Source: DATJUF01 sp035524095 (GTDB lineage: Bacteria > Desulfobacterota > Binatia > Binatales > Binataceae). From it: a stretch of 17,142 nt of DNA. The stretch spans positions 1-17,142 of the forward strand of contig DATKPK010000058.1 in the NCBI GenBank assembly GCA_035524095.1, given 5' to 3'. Every line of letters starts with the position of its first letter. Position 1 is the first letter of the stretch. The notes under the pieces are model-generated. The model was given only the letters and a program-made list of their open reading frames with translations. It was not told the origin of the DNA and ran no database searches. A program made the translations under genes and the position numbers. Shown here piece after piece: positions 1 through 6,998 of the stretch.

Positions 1-232
1 TGGCAAGCGGTTTCTCTTCTAGCAATCGACGCGACCGCGATTTCACATCCTCGTTCGCCGCGTGTTCTAATTCTGAGATGGCCGAGCTTGTGAGGCTACG
101 CGGCTGGAGGTCCACGAGCCAACTGCCGGCGATAGCGTGGCCCCGGCGCGAGTCCGGAACGCTCCATCTAAAACTCTGAGGACGCGAGACTTGATAATCT
201 GAGCCTGTCAGGATCGGCGAATAAAAGCTCTG
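1..232. other. Left-edge region with no recognised gene
   Basis: I see no RNA gene, repeat or clear promoter in this stretch. One plus-strand frame is open from the window edge to a TGA at 177-179 (about 58 codons). Its translation is rich in Ser and Arg and resembles no family I know, so it may be the tail of a gene cut by the edge or simply an open frame. The last part is the upstream region of the oxygenase gene at 233 and has no strong Shine-Dalgarno sequence. Confidence 0.4.
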
Positions 233-958
233 ATGGAAACCAACACCACCGCGCCTATCATCGATCGCGTCGCCGCTCTCGATTGGCCGTCGTTGACCAC
301 TTCCCTCGACACCAGCGGCTACGCGCTCACGCCCGCAATCCTCACGCCCGCCGAATGCGCCCATCTCGCCGGCCTCTATGACATCCGCGATCATTTCCGC
401 AGCCGCGTGAATATGGCGCGTTTCGGCTACGGCCTCGGCGAATACAAATACTTCGGCAACCCTCTGCCCGACGTCGTTGCTCAACTACGCGCTGCTGTCT
501 ATCCGTACCTTGCGCCACTGGCCAACCGATGGCTCAGCGCGCTTAGATTCGAAACACGCTTCCCACCCGTCCTCGGTGAGTTTCTCGAAGTCTGCCATCG
601 TCACGGCCAAGCTCGCCCAACTCCGCTCCTGCTACGCTACGATGCCGCCGGTTACAACTGCATGCACCAGGATCTCTATGGAGAAATCTACTTTCCGCTC
701 CAGCTCACTTGTCTATTGAACCGCCGCGAAATCGATTTCACTGGCGGTGAGTTTATGTTGGCCGAGCAACGGCCGCGTGCACAATCCCGATGCGAGGCGA
801 TCACTCTGGACCAAGGTCAGGCGGTTATCTTCGCGACGCGCTGGCGACCCGTTAAGGGCGTTCGTCGCTTCTATCGGGTCAACGTCCGCCATGGCGTCAG
901 CACGATTCGCAGCGGTCATCGCACTACTCTCGGCATCATCTTCCACGACGCCAAGTAG
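233..958 (+). CDS. 2-oxoglutarate/Fe(II)-dependent oxygenase (predicted prolyl-hydroxylase-like)
   Basis: This 241-residue protein should be a soluble non-haem iron dioxygenase that couples 2-oxoglutarate decarboxylation to hydroxylation of a substrate. The iron-binding facial triad is visible: H145 and D147 in MHQDLYGE, and the distal H220 in VRHGVS. R230, ten residues after H220, is placed to bind the 2-oxoglutarate carboxylate. Between them lie LTCLLN and the FTGGEF turn typical of the double-stranded beta-helix core, and the protein ends in LGIIFHDA, a common end for this group. It resembles bacterial predicted proline hydroxylases of the COG3826 type, but the substrate cannot be read from sequence. 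The ATG at 233 lacks a good Shine-Dalgarno sequence; it is kept because the N-terminus has the length expected for the family. The zinc-ribbon gene follows on the same strand, with no evident functional link. Confidence 0.85.
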   Translation: METNTTAPIIDRVAALDWPSLTTSLDTSGYALTPAILTPAECAHLAGLYDIRDHFRSRVNMARFGYGLGEYKYFGNPLPDVVAQLRAAVYPYLAPLANRWLSALRFETRFPPVLGEFLEVCHRHGQARPTPLLLRYDAAGYNCMHQDLYGEIYFPLQLTCLLNRREIDFTGGEFMLAEQRPRAQSRCEAITLDQGQAVIFATRWRPVKGVRRFYRVNVRHGVSTIRSGHRTTLGIIFHDAK

Positions 959-1065
959 CCATCACCGTCCGCTAATACGCCAGGTTGCACGCACCCGCCC
1001 GCCCGCTTATCTTCGATCCCAGACTAACTACTACTGCGGTAGTGGATTATCGCGACGGAGTAGCC

Positions 1066-1272
1066 ATGCCCGACTATCGCCGGCCGTCGTTCGAGCGGAT
1101 GGAAGCATCCCTGCTCGCATGCCCGAAATGCCGCCGTGCAGTACAGGTGCGCAAGCGCCTTCTCCTGGTCTTGCCAGAGGGTGACAAATACGAATATGTC
1201 TGCCCTCATTGCGGCTCAACCTGCGGCTCCACAGTAATCAAGGAGACGCCTCAGCCTCGGCGGTTAATCTAG
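1066..1272 (+). CDS. Small zinc-ribbon protein of unknown function
   Basis: This 68-residue protein carries two CxxC knuckles, CPKC near residue 19 and CPHC near residue 47, separated by about 25 residues. That is the layout of a zinc ribbon. A further Cys follows in GSTCGS, and the tail is basic. The ATG at 1066 is chosen because GGAG at 1057-1060 lies five bases upstream. An in-frame TTG at 985 would add 27 residues but has no comparable ribosome site, and the extra residues look unlike a domain. No function can be assigned: such ribbons occur in transcription-associated, rubredoxin-like and structural proteins. It lies 107 bases after the oxygenase gene and converges with the PPOX gene. 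Confidence 0.6.
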   Translation: MPDYRRPSFERMEASLLACPKCRRAVQVRKRLLLVLPEGDKYEYVCPHCGSTCGSTVIKETPQPRRLI

Positions 1273-1417
1273 CGGGCGCGTCTTACTAGACAGCAGCACC
1301 AGACCTTCATCAGACGGCCAGTTCGTCGGCTCAGGTTCTAAGGCCTCACACGCGGCGACGCGGATGCATAGCATTGCAAGCGTTCCCCATGCACCTGCGT
1401 CCCCGCGGGCTTTGAGC

Positions 1418-1816
1418 CTACCCCATTGCTTGTGCCGACGAGGGTTCGATTTCGTACATCACACGCACATCGCCTGGCTGACTGAACGGATATTTGTCCT
1501 GCCCAAGGTATTTCTTGGCGAGTGAATTGATGTGCGCGTCGGCGCCGTTCTCAGTAACACTTACAACCTTTCCACGCACCTGCAGGTAGCGGTACGGGTT
1601 GTCCGGATCGAGAATCGCGAGCGCCACCGGCGCGCCCATTTTAAGCGTACGAGCCTTCACACGTTTTTTTTCCGTATTCACGCGAATCCGCTCGTTGTGA
1701 TAATCGAACCATACCGGCGTTACCTGCGGCGAACCGTCGCTTAAAACCGTAGCGATACTCGCGAACGCCTTTTTGCCGGTCAGAAGATCGTGATATTTTT
1801 CCGGTATGACAGACAT
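1418..1816 (-). CDS. PPOX-fold F420-dependent oxidoreductase (FDOR-B-like)
   Basis: This is a 132-residue single-domain split-barrel protein of the pyridoxamine-5'-phosphate-oxidase superfamily. The motifs QVTPVWFDY (31-39), the basic NTEKKRVKAR stretch (47-56) and PYRYLQVRGKV (74-84) match the short PPOX class annotated as F420-dependent enzymes in actinobacteria and relatives. In those proteins the basic stretch contacts the cofactor phosphate or polyglutamate tail. The likely role is reduction of a small unsaturated substrate with F420H2 in the cytosol. FMN or haem binding cannot be excluded from sequence. The start is well supported: CTCCT at 1824-1828 is an AGGAG on the minus strand, seven bases upstream of the ATG. 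The gene diverges from the bactofilin gene and looks monocistronic. Confidence 0.85.
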   Translation of the reverse strand: MSVIPEKYHDLLTGKKAFASIATVLSDGSPQVTPVWFDYHNERIRVNTEKKRVKARTLKMGAPVALAILDPDNPYRYLQVRGKVVSVTENGADAHINSLAKKYLGQDKYPFSQPGDVRVMYEIEPSSAQAMG

Positions 1817-1874
1817 TTGCTTGCTCCTGTGGACGCGTCAGCGGAACGCCTCGTGGAGGTTACTGGTAGGCGAA

Positions 1875-1896
1875 AATATCTCCATTTAGGGATATT
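1875..1896. repeat. Imperfect AT-rich inverted repeat upstream of the PPOX gene
   Basis: AATATC at 1875-1880 and GATATT at 1891-1896 form a six-base inverted repeat with a ten-base spacer, about 60 bases upstream of the PPOX start on its promoter side. The size suits a dimeric regulator's operator, but the match is short and may be chance. The rest of the 1817-2108 gap holds the putative bactofilin promoter and nothing else recognisable. Confidence 0.25.
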
Positions 1897-1997
1897 GCTG
1901 TTGCCGTCGCTCGACCTATGTTATCCTGAGTATTGGGCACTTCATACCCCTTTGAACCGCTAGCGACGTGCACGTCTTGCTGGCGCGACTAAGTGGT

Positions 1998-2026
1998 TTG
2001 ACTCCAGTCGGTCCGTAAGTTATCTC
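1998..2026 (+). promoter_or_regulatory. Candidate sigma-70-type promoter for bactofilin
   Basis: TTGACT at 1998-2003 matches five of six consensus -35 bases. It is followed by a 17-base spacer and TATCTC at 2021-2026, which matches only three of six -10 bases. It would give a leader of about 75 bases before the bactofilin ATG. A five-base hairpin (CTCAG/CTGAG, 2024-2038) overlaps the -10. The assignment rests on spacing and the good -35 only. Confidence 0.35.
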
Positions 2027-2108
2027 AGCAAGTCTGAGTCGGAAGGCCGGGGGGCTATAGAAGGGCTCGGCTTGCCCATTCAAGTTTTACTCGCAGGAGA
2101 CCATTGCA

Positions 2109-2717
2109 ATGGCGCTTTTCAATAGGGAGCCCGATAAAAACGTCAAGCCCGATGCGGCCAAGGGTCCTGTATCAGTCCCCTCGAAGCCTGCACCTATCCC
2201 CACGGTAAGCGCCGTGCCCGTCCAGCCGGAGCGATCGGCCGCCCCTGTCGCCCAGAGCGTTGCACCAGTCCGACCAGCGGCCCCTACTGGGGACTCTGCC
2301 GCGTACCTCGACCGCACCTCCAAAATCACCGGTAAATTGATGTTCGAAGCCTCAACCCGCCTCGATGGCACCATCGAGGGTGAAATCACTGCAAAAGATC
2401 ATCTGGTCATTGGCGAAAGCGCCGTCATCACTGCCCAGATCAAGGCTGCCTCGATTGTCGTCGCGGGCAAGGTAAACGGCGATATCACTGCTACCCAACG
2501 GATCGAGATCCGCCCAGCCGGCCGTGTCGTCGGCAACCTCACCGCGCCCGTGTTCGTCGTCCATGAGGGCGCGTTGTTCGAAGGCCATTGCTCGATGCAG
2601 GCTGACGCCGCTCAAAACGAGCGTAAAGTCACCGTCTTCCCTAAGGAAGAACGCATCGCGAATGGTACCGCGGCTGCGAATCCGGCTCCCGAAGTAAGCG
2701 CCCAAAAATCCGCGTAA
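2109..2717 (+). CDS. Bactofilin family cytoskeletal protein
   Basis: This 202-residue protein is predicted to polymerise without nucleotide into filaments that scaffold envelope processes. Residues 1-65 form a disordered Pro/Ala/Val-rich tail. Residues about 70-165 are the bactofilin (DUF583) beta-helix, seen as repeating short strands with Gly turns: ITGKLMFE, LDGTIEGEI, VIGESAVITAQI, IVVAGKVNGDI, IEIRPAGRVVGNL, FVVHEGALFEGHC. A second Pro/Ala-rich tail ends the protein. The ATG is preceded by AGGAG at 2095-2099, nine bases away. It is co-oriented with the ATP synthase genes, 227 bases downstream; bactofilin next to atp genes is also known in deltaproteobacterial chromosomes. Whether it is cotranscribed with them is unclear. 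Confidence 0.9.
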   Translation: MALFNREPDKNVKPDAAKGPVSVPSKPAPIPTVSAVPVQPERSAAPVAQSVAPVRPAAPTGDSAAYLDRTSKITGKLMFEASTRLDGTIEGEITAKDHLVIGESAVITAQIKAASIVVAGKVNGDITATQRIEIRPAGRVVGNLTAPVFVVHEGALFEGHCSMQADAAQNERKVTVFPKEERIANGTAAANPAPEVSAQKSA

Positions 2718-2759
2718 TCTTTCAGTATGCCGCTTGAGTTTGGCGGTTCGCCAGATTAC
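2714..2759 (+). repeat. Nested inverted repeat spanning the bactofilin stop codon
   Basis: GTAATCT at 2714-2720 (containing the bactofilin TAA) pairs exactly with AGATTAC at 2753-2759, and CCGC (2730-2733) can pair with GCGG (2743-2746) inside it. No T-run follows, so it is a poor intrinsic terminator. It may be a 3' stabilising structure or part of the atp leader. Confidence 0.3.
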
Positions 2760-2830
2760 ACATAATCGAACCGCGGTAAGGTAGCGCAAGCCCACGAGGG
2801 CCATGTAGCGCTCCGTATGCGGGTGGCTTG

Positions 2831-2856
2831 GATCGCTTAGCCAGCGCGATCTGGCT
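2831..2856 (+). promoter_or_regulatory. Overlapping, mutually exclusive hairpins in the atp leader
   Basis: GATCGC (2831-2836) can pair with GCGATC (2846-2851). Alternatively AGCCAG (2839-2844) can pair with CTGGCT (2851-2856). The two six-base stems share bases, so only one can form in a given RNA. Such alternatives occur in attenuators, but no terminator T-run follows and no ligand class is recognisable. The 2718-2944 gap otherwise holds no gene and no convincing promoter (a weak TTGAGT/TACACA pair lies at 2734-2762). Confidence 0.3.
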
Positions 2857-2922
2857 GCGAATGAAATATCGAGAAATCTAGTCTCCGAGGCCGCGGTCCT
2901 TAGCCCCGAACGGCTCGGCTTC

Positions 2923-2931
2923 GAGGAGGAG
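2923..2931 (+). promoter_or_regulatory. Strong Shine-Dalgarno site at the head of the atp operon
   Basis: GAGGAGGAG is the strongest ribosome-binding site seen in the window. It sits three bases before the ATG of an eight-codon open frame (2935) and thirteen bases before the atpX ATG (2945). The preceding CTCG (2914-2917) can pair with CGAG (2922-2925) across a four-base loop, which would partly mask the site. Confidence 0.6.
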
Positions 2932-2934
2932 TTA

Positions 2935-2961
2935 ATGTTCGGCTATGCATATACCGCCTGA
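2935..2961 (+). CDS. Possible eight-codon minicistron overlapping the atpX start
   Basis: ATG at 2935 opens the frame MFGYAYTA, ending at TGA 2959-2961, in a different frame from atpX and covering its ATG at 2945. It is placed closer to the strong GAGGAGGAG site than atpX is, though three bases is tighter than optimal. It could be a leader peptide coupling ribosome arrival to atpX translation, or an incidental frame. No coding evidence beyond position exists. Confidence 0.2.
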   Translation: MFGYAYTA

Positions 2962-3406
2962 TTGGGGTATTTTCTTCACCCTGATTGTTTCGTTCCTCGT
3001 TTTCTGGTTTATATTCGGCTGGCTTTTTTTCAACCCATTCCTTAAGTTGCTGAGCGAGCGCGAGCGTCGCTTCAAGGACTTGAGTGAGCGCACGGAACGG
3101 CTGCTCAAAGAGGAACGGGCCGCCCTCGAAGAGCGTGAGCGGCAGCTTGCGGAAGTCAGGCGCGAAGCGATGGCTCAGCGGGAGGCTCAACGTCGGCGCG
3201 CAGAGGAAGAAGCCGGTAAGGTGATCGCCGAGGCACGCGCCGAAGCGCACGCCGAATTAGAGAAGGTTAGGGCGCAGATCGAAAATGACTTCAAGGCTGC
3301 GGAACATCAATTGGAACAATTGGCCGAAAGTCTCGCAGCCGATCTTGCAGGACGGGTTTTGGGTCGGTCGCTAACGGCGACCGGTCGTAACGCACTGAAT
3401 AACTGA
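2945..3406 (+). CDS. atpX: ATP synthase F0 subunit b' (AtpX)
   Basis: This 153-residue protein is one of two b-type subunits forming the peripheral stalk that holds F1 static against the rotor. Residues about 8-30 form one transmembrane helix (GIFFTLIVSFLVFWFIFGWL), followed by NPFLKLL and a long charged coiled coil from about residue 36 to 142, rich in Glu, Arg and Ala. The start is fixed by an in-frame TAA at 2933-2935, leaving ATG 2945 as the first start. The length and single N-terminal helix match the b' proteins of bacteria that use a b/b' heterodimer. The stop lies eight bases before the atpF ATG. It is the first gene of the operon. Confidence 0.92.
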   Translation: MHIPPDWGIFFTLIVSFLVFWFIFGWLFFNPFLKLLSERERRFKDLSERTERLLKEERAALEERERQLAEVRREAMAQREAQRRRAEEEAGKVIAEARAEAHAELEKVRAQIENDFKAAEHQLEQLAESLAADLAGRVLGRSLTATGRNALNN

Positions 3407-3414
3407 GCATTTTG

Positions 3415-3987
3415 ATGCAACGGCGGATTCTTATCGCGGCCTCTATAGGCCTCGCGCTTGCGCCCTCTGCTGCCTTGGCTGCTGACGGTGGAGCGGAAAG
3501 CTCCGGGTCATGGGGTTCGCTCCTTCTCTACGTTGTCAACTTTGCCATCTTCGTCTTCATACTCGTCAAATACGCGATTCCGATGGCTCGCGACTTCTTC
3601 AGCCAGCGTGCCGCTACCATCCGAGATTCGTTGGGCAAAGCCGAGGCCAATTATCGGGAAGCCGAGGAATTGGCCAATCGCGCTGCTGAACGTACCGCTA
3701 AACTTGAGGGCGAAAAGGCCCGCATCGCAGCTGACCTCTCCGACGAAACGGTCTACCAGGTTGGCCGCATCTACGAGATGGCACAGGAGACTGCCGCCCG
3801 TCTCAAGCGCGATACCGAGTTGAGCGCCGCCGCCCTGCGGGAGGCGGGTCAACGCCGGATGCGTGAATCGCTGGCTGCCGCCGCCGGACGCCTCGCCCGT
3901 GAAACCGTCGTTCGTGAATTCAAGCCCGCCGATCAAAATCGCCTGCTGGATAGTTTCGTGGCAAAATTGCGCGACGAGGCCCGCTGA
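3415..3987 (+). CDS. atpF: ATP synthase F0 subunit b
   Basis: This is the second peripheral-stalk subunit, 190 residues from ATG 3415. A TTG immediately before it at 3412 adds one residue and is less likely. Residues 1-22 look like a signal peptide with an ALA|AD cleavage site, then a short Gly/Ser linker leads to a transmembrane helix at about 33-52 (SLLLYVVNFAIFVFILVKYA). The remainder is a charged amphipathic coiled coil that contacts AtpX and delta. A cleavable-looking N-terminus on b is also seen in Geobacter-type AtpF proteins, whereas E. coli b lacks it. The TGA stop overlaps the atpH ATG by one base (TGATG), implying translational coupling. The Shine-Dalgarno sequence is weak. Confidence 0.92.
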   Translation: MQRRILIAASIGLALAPSAALAADGGAESSGSWGSLLLYVVNFAIFVFILVKYAIPMARDFFSQRAATIRDSLGKAEANYREAEELANRAAERTAKLEGEKARIAADLSDETVYQVGRIYEMAQETAARLKRDTELSAAALREAGQRRMRESLAAAAGRLARETVVREFKPADQNRLLDSFVAKLRDEAR

Positions 3988-4523
3988 TGCGCAGTTCGAA
4001 AGTCGCTAAGCGCTACGCGCGTGCCCTGATGGGCCTCTCGACCGACCACAAGCAGCTCGAAATCTGGGGTGCCGAACTCGAACGTCTCGCGCGTATCATC
4101 GAATCGCCCGAAATCGCGTCGCGTCTCGAATCGCCCGAACTTATGACGGCTAGCCGCACCGACGCGCTCCGCGTTATCGAAGAAAAGCTGGACGTCAGTT
4201 TCCCTGTCCGCTCCTTTACCTTGGTGGTCGCCGGGCACGGCCGCCTTCCCGAGATTCCGGCGATTGCCGAAGCCTACGCGCGCATGCTCGACGATTTGCT
4301 CGGACGCGCCCGCTGCACCCTGACCTTCGCGCAACCGCCCACTGACGACGGCCTGCGGAAGATTGTCGCGGGACTCGAAGCCATCGCTCACAAAACCATT
4401 ATCCCCACCATCAACATCGACGCCTCCCTGATTGGCGGAGTCGTCGCCGAACTGGAAGGCAAAACCTACGACGGCAGTCTCGCAGCACGGCTGGCGGAAG
4501 CCCAGCGTCGGCTTGCTGGCTAG
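3987..4523 (+). CDS. atpH: ATP synthase F1 subunit delta
   Basis: This 178-residue subunit joins the top of the alpha3beta3 head to the b/b' stalk. The N-terminal helical domain begins with VAKRYARALMGL, the usual opening of bacterial delta (OSCP), and runs to about residue 110. The C-terminal part has the conserved LIGGVVAELEGKTYDGS strand-turn element, close to the family signature, then a final helix SLAARLAEAQRRL. The length is normal. Translation probably restarts from the upstream atpF stop, since TGA and ATG share a base. There are 23 bases to the atpA start. Confidence 0.93.
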   Translation: MRSSKVAKRYARALMGLSTDHKQLEIWGAELERLARIIESPEIASRLESPELMTASRTDALRVIEEKLDVSFPVRSFTLVVAGHGRLPEIPAIAEAYARMLDDLLGRARCTLTFAQPPTDDGLRKIVAGLEAIAHKTIIPTINIDASLIGGVVAELEGKTYDGSLAARLAEAQRRLAG

Positions 4524-4546
4524 CGCGGGACGCGCGGAAAATCTTT

Positions 4547-6061
4547 ATGGCGGACATCAGACCATCTGAAATTAGCGAAATCCTGCGCGACGAAATAAAG
4601 GGCTTCGAAGGTAGTGTCGCGGTTAGCGAAACAGGCCGCGTCCTCTCATGCGGAGACGGTATCGCGCGCATCTACGGCTTGCAGAACGCCGCCGCTGGCG
4701 AACTGCTCGAATTCCCCCATTCCATTTTCGGAATGGTCCTCAATCTCGAAGACGACAACGTCGGTGCCGCTCTTTTCGGTGACCCTCAGGCCATCGGCGA
4801 AGGTGACGAGGTCAAACGCACCGGCCGCATTGCCGAAGTCCCCGTCGGTGAGGCTCTGCTCGGTCGCGTCGTCAACTCGCTCGGCCAGCCAATCGACGAC
4901 AAAGGCCCGATCAAGTCCGCTGAGACCCGCCGCATCGAGATCAAAGCCCCCGGCATCATCAAGCGCCAGCCAGTTAAGGAACCGCTCCAGACCGGCATCA
5001 AGGCCATCGACTCGATGTTGCAAATCGGCCGTGGCCAGCGCGAGTTGATCATCGGTGACCGCCAGACCGGCAAGACTGCGATTGCCGTTGACACCATCAT
5101 CAATCAAAAGGGCGGCAACGTTTTCTGCGTCTATGTCGCCATCGGCCAAAAGCGTTCGACCGTCGCCCAAGTCGTCGAAAAGCTGAGCCGCAACGGCGCG
5201 ATGGAATACACCACTGTCGTCGCTGCGACCGCCTCTGAATCCGCCCCGCTGCAATTCATTGCGCCTTATTCTGGCTGCACGATGGGCGAGTATTTTCGCG
5301 ATACTGGCCGCCACGCCTTGCTGATTTATGATGATCTCAGCAAGCATGCAGTCGCTTATCGCCAGCTCTCGCTTCTGCTGCGGCGTCCACCAGGCCGCGA
5401 AGCCTATCCCGGCGACGTTTTCTATCTCCATTCGCGTCTGCTCGAGCGTGCCGCCAAACTCAGCAGCGAGATGGGCGGCGGCTCGCTGACCGCTTTGCCG
5501 GTCATCGAAACTCAGGCCGGCGACGTCTCGGCCTATATTCCGACCAACGTCATTTCGATCACCGACGGCCAGATTGTCCTCGACGCCGACCTTTTTTACA
5601 CCGGCATTCGTCCCGCCGTTAACGTCGGCCTCTCGGTCTCTCGCGTCGGCTTCTCTGCGGCTATCAAGGCAATGAAACAGGTCGGTGGCACGCTCAAGCT
5701 CGACTTGGCGCAGTATCGCGAGATGGCGGCGTTTGCCCAGTTCGGCTCCGACCTCGACCCGGCCAGCCAGCGCTTGTTGCATCGTGGCGAACGCCTCACC
5801 GAGATGCTCAAGCAGAATCAGTACGAGCCACTGCCGATTGAAAACGAAGTAGCGATCATCTTCGCTGCCAACGAAGGTTACTTCGACAAGCTGGAAGTCA
5901 GCCAGGTCAAGCCATTCGAGCGCGACCTCTTTGCGTTTCTTAGTTCGAAGCACCAGGATTTGCTTGGCGAGATCAAGGAAAAGCGCGAGATCAGCGACGA
6001 CTTGCGCAAGCGCCTGATCGCGGCGCTGGACCAGTTCCAGCAAAACCGTACCGCTTCCTGA
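4547..6061 (+). CDS. atpA: ATP synthase F1 subunit alpha
   Basis: This 504-residue subunit is the non-catalytic nucleotide-binding partner in the alpha3beta3 ring. The N-terminal beta-barrel is followed by the P-loop GDRQTGKT (170-177), the Walker B region LLIYDDLSKHA (258-268) and the signature PAVNVGLSVSRVG (356-368). R366 in SVSRVG corresponds to the arginine finger that reaches into the beta active site. The C-terminal helical domain contains LAQYREMAAFAQFGSDLD. Length and domain order are normal. An oddity follows the finger: residues 368-372 read GFSAA where most bacterial and organellar alphas have GSAAQ or GGSAQ. A weak purine-rich site lies before the ATG. A 465-codon antisense open frame across the gene is a codon-use shadow. 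Confidence 0.97.
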   Translation: MADIRPSEISEILRDEIKGFEGSVAVSETGRVLSCGDGIARIYGLQNAAAGELLEFPHSIFGMVLNLEDDNVGAALFGDPQAIGEGDEVKRTGRIAEVPVGEALLGRVVNSLGQPIDDKGPIKSAETRRIEIKAPGIIKRQPVKEPLQTGIKAIDSMLQIGRGQRELIIGDRQTGKTAIAVDTIINQKGGNVFCVYVAIGQKRSTVAQVVEKLSRNGAMEYTTVVAATASESAPLQFIAPYSGCTMGEYFRDTGRHALLIYDDLSKHAVAYRQLSLLLRRPPGREAYPGDVFYLHSRLLERAAKLSSEMGGGSLTALPVIETQAGDVSAYIPTNVISITDGQIVLDADLFYTGIRPAVNVGLSVSRVGFSAAIKAMKQVGGTLKLDLAQYREMAAFAQFGSDLDPASQRLLHRGERLTEMLKQNQYEPLPIENEVAIIFAANEGYFDKLEVSQVKPFERDLFAFLSSKHQDLLGEIKEKREISDDLRKRLIAALDQFQQNRTAS

Positions 6062-6083
6062 TCACCAAGGTTAAGCACCGGCC

Positions 6084-6962
6084 ATGGCGACGCTTAAAGT
6101 CATCCGGCGGCGAATTACGTCCGTCAAATCCACCCAGCAGATTACGCGTGCGATGAAGTTGGTTGCAGCTTCACGCCTACGCCGCTCTCAGGAGGGGTTG
6201 ATCAACGCCCGCCCGTATTTCGAGGCCCTCGCGCGAGTCGCCGATTCGCTGCTCGCCTCAGCCTCCGATGCTGCCGCTCCGGCCGAGAATGCTGCTCCCG
6301 CTGCGCTGCTTATCGTCGTTACTTCTGATCGCGGTCTCTGCGGCGGCTACAACGCCAACTTGATTCGCTATGCCGAAGACAATGCTCGCCGTCTGCGCGC
6401 TGCGAATTCCGAACCGATGCTCTTTTCTGTTGGCCGCAAAGGCTCTGAGCATTTCAGACGCACTCGTCAGCCGATTGAGGCCGAGCGCATCAACAATTTG
6501 CCCCGCCTCGCGACGGTCGAACTGGCGCGTGCACTCGCGAACAAAGTGCTCTCCGACTACCGCGGTGGTGTGATCTCCGAAGCAGCGGTCGTCTATAGCA
6601 AATTTGTTTCGGCACTCTCTCAACGGCCTACATACGAACGACTGCTGCCTATCGATCCGCCGAAGCGCGATAATGCGGAGCCGGGTGAAACGGCAACCCA
6701 CACCGATTATCTTATCGAGCCGTCGGCCGCCGATTTGATTCCGGTCGTGATGCGCAGTTATGTCGAAGCTGCTATCTATCACGCGCTGCTCGAAGCCGAG
6801 ACCAGTTTCTTCGCCGCGCAAATGACCGCGATGGATAGTGCAACCAATAACGCCTCTGATATGATTTCCCGGCTTACGCTCGAAATGAACCGCGCCCGCC
6901 AGGCCCAGATCACCAAGGAACTGATGGATATCGTTGGTGGTGCCGAAGCGCTGCGCGGGTGA
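6084..6962 (+). CDS. atpG: ATP synthase F1 subunit gamma
   Basis: This 292-residue central-shaft subunit rotates inside the alpha3beta3 ring and couples it to the c-ring. The N-terminal helix carries the conserved IRRRITSVKSTQQITRAMKL, and the middle Rossmann-like domain contains LLIVVTSDRGLCGGYNANL. The C-terminal helix ends in ITKELMDIVGGAEAL (276-290), matching the gamma-subunit signature. Length is normal for bacteria, and no chloroplast-type regulatory cysteine insert is visible. It starts 22 bases after atpA, with AAGG at about 6069 as a modest ribosome site, and is followed 36 bases later by atpD. Confidence 0.96.
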   Translation: MATLKVIRRRITSVKSTQQITRAMKLVAASRLRRSQEGLINARPYFEALARVADSLLASASDAAAPAENAAPAALLIVVTSDRGLCGGYNANLIRYAEDNARRLRAANSEPMLFSVGRKGSEHFRRTRQPIEAERINNLPRLATVELARALANKVLSDYRGGVISEAAVVYSKFVSALSQRPTYERLLPIDPPKRDNAEPGETATHTDYLIEPSAADLIPVVMRSYVEAAIYHALLEAETSFFAAQMTAMDSATNNASDMISRLTLEMNRARQAQITKELMDIVGGAEALRG

Positions 6963-6998
6963 TTCCAAACTCAACCACAGGGACTATTCGCAATAGCT

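Noticed and set aside
985..1065. TTG 985 as the start of the zinc-ribbon gene
   Set aside because: ATG 1066 has GGAG five bases upstream, and the extra 27 residues look like untranslated sequence.
747..1184. A 145-codon plus-strand frame across the oxygenase 3' end and the zinc-ribbon gene
   Set aside because: Ser/Arg-rich translation with no domain, overlapping two better-supported frames.
4646..6043. A 465-codon open frame antisense to atpA
   Set aside because: It lies fully opposite a gene with intact ATP synthase motifs; its translation has no recognisable domain and is explained by the GC-rich codon use of atpA.
6258..6974. A 238-codon open frame antisense to atpG
   Set aside because: Complete overlap with a confident gene, low-complexity composition and no ribosome site; a codon-use shadow.
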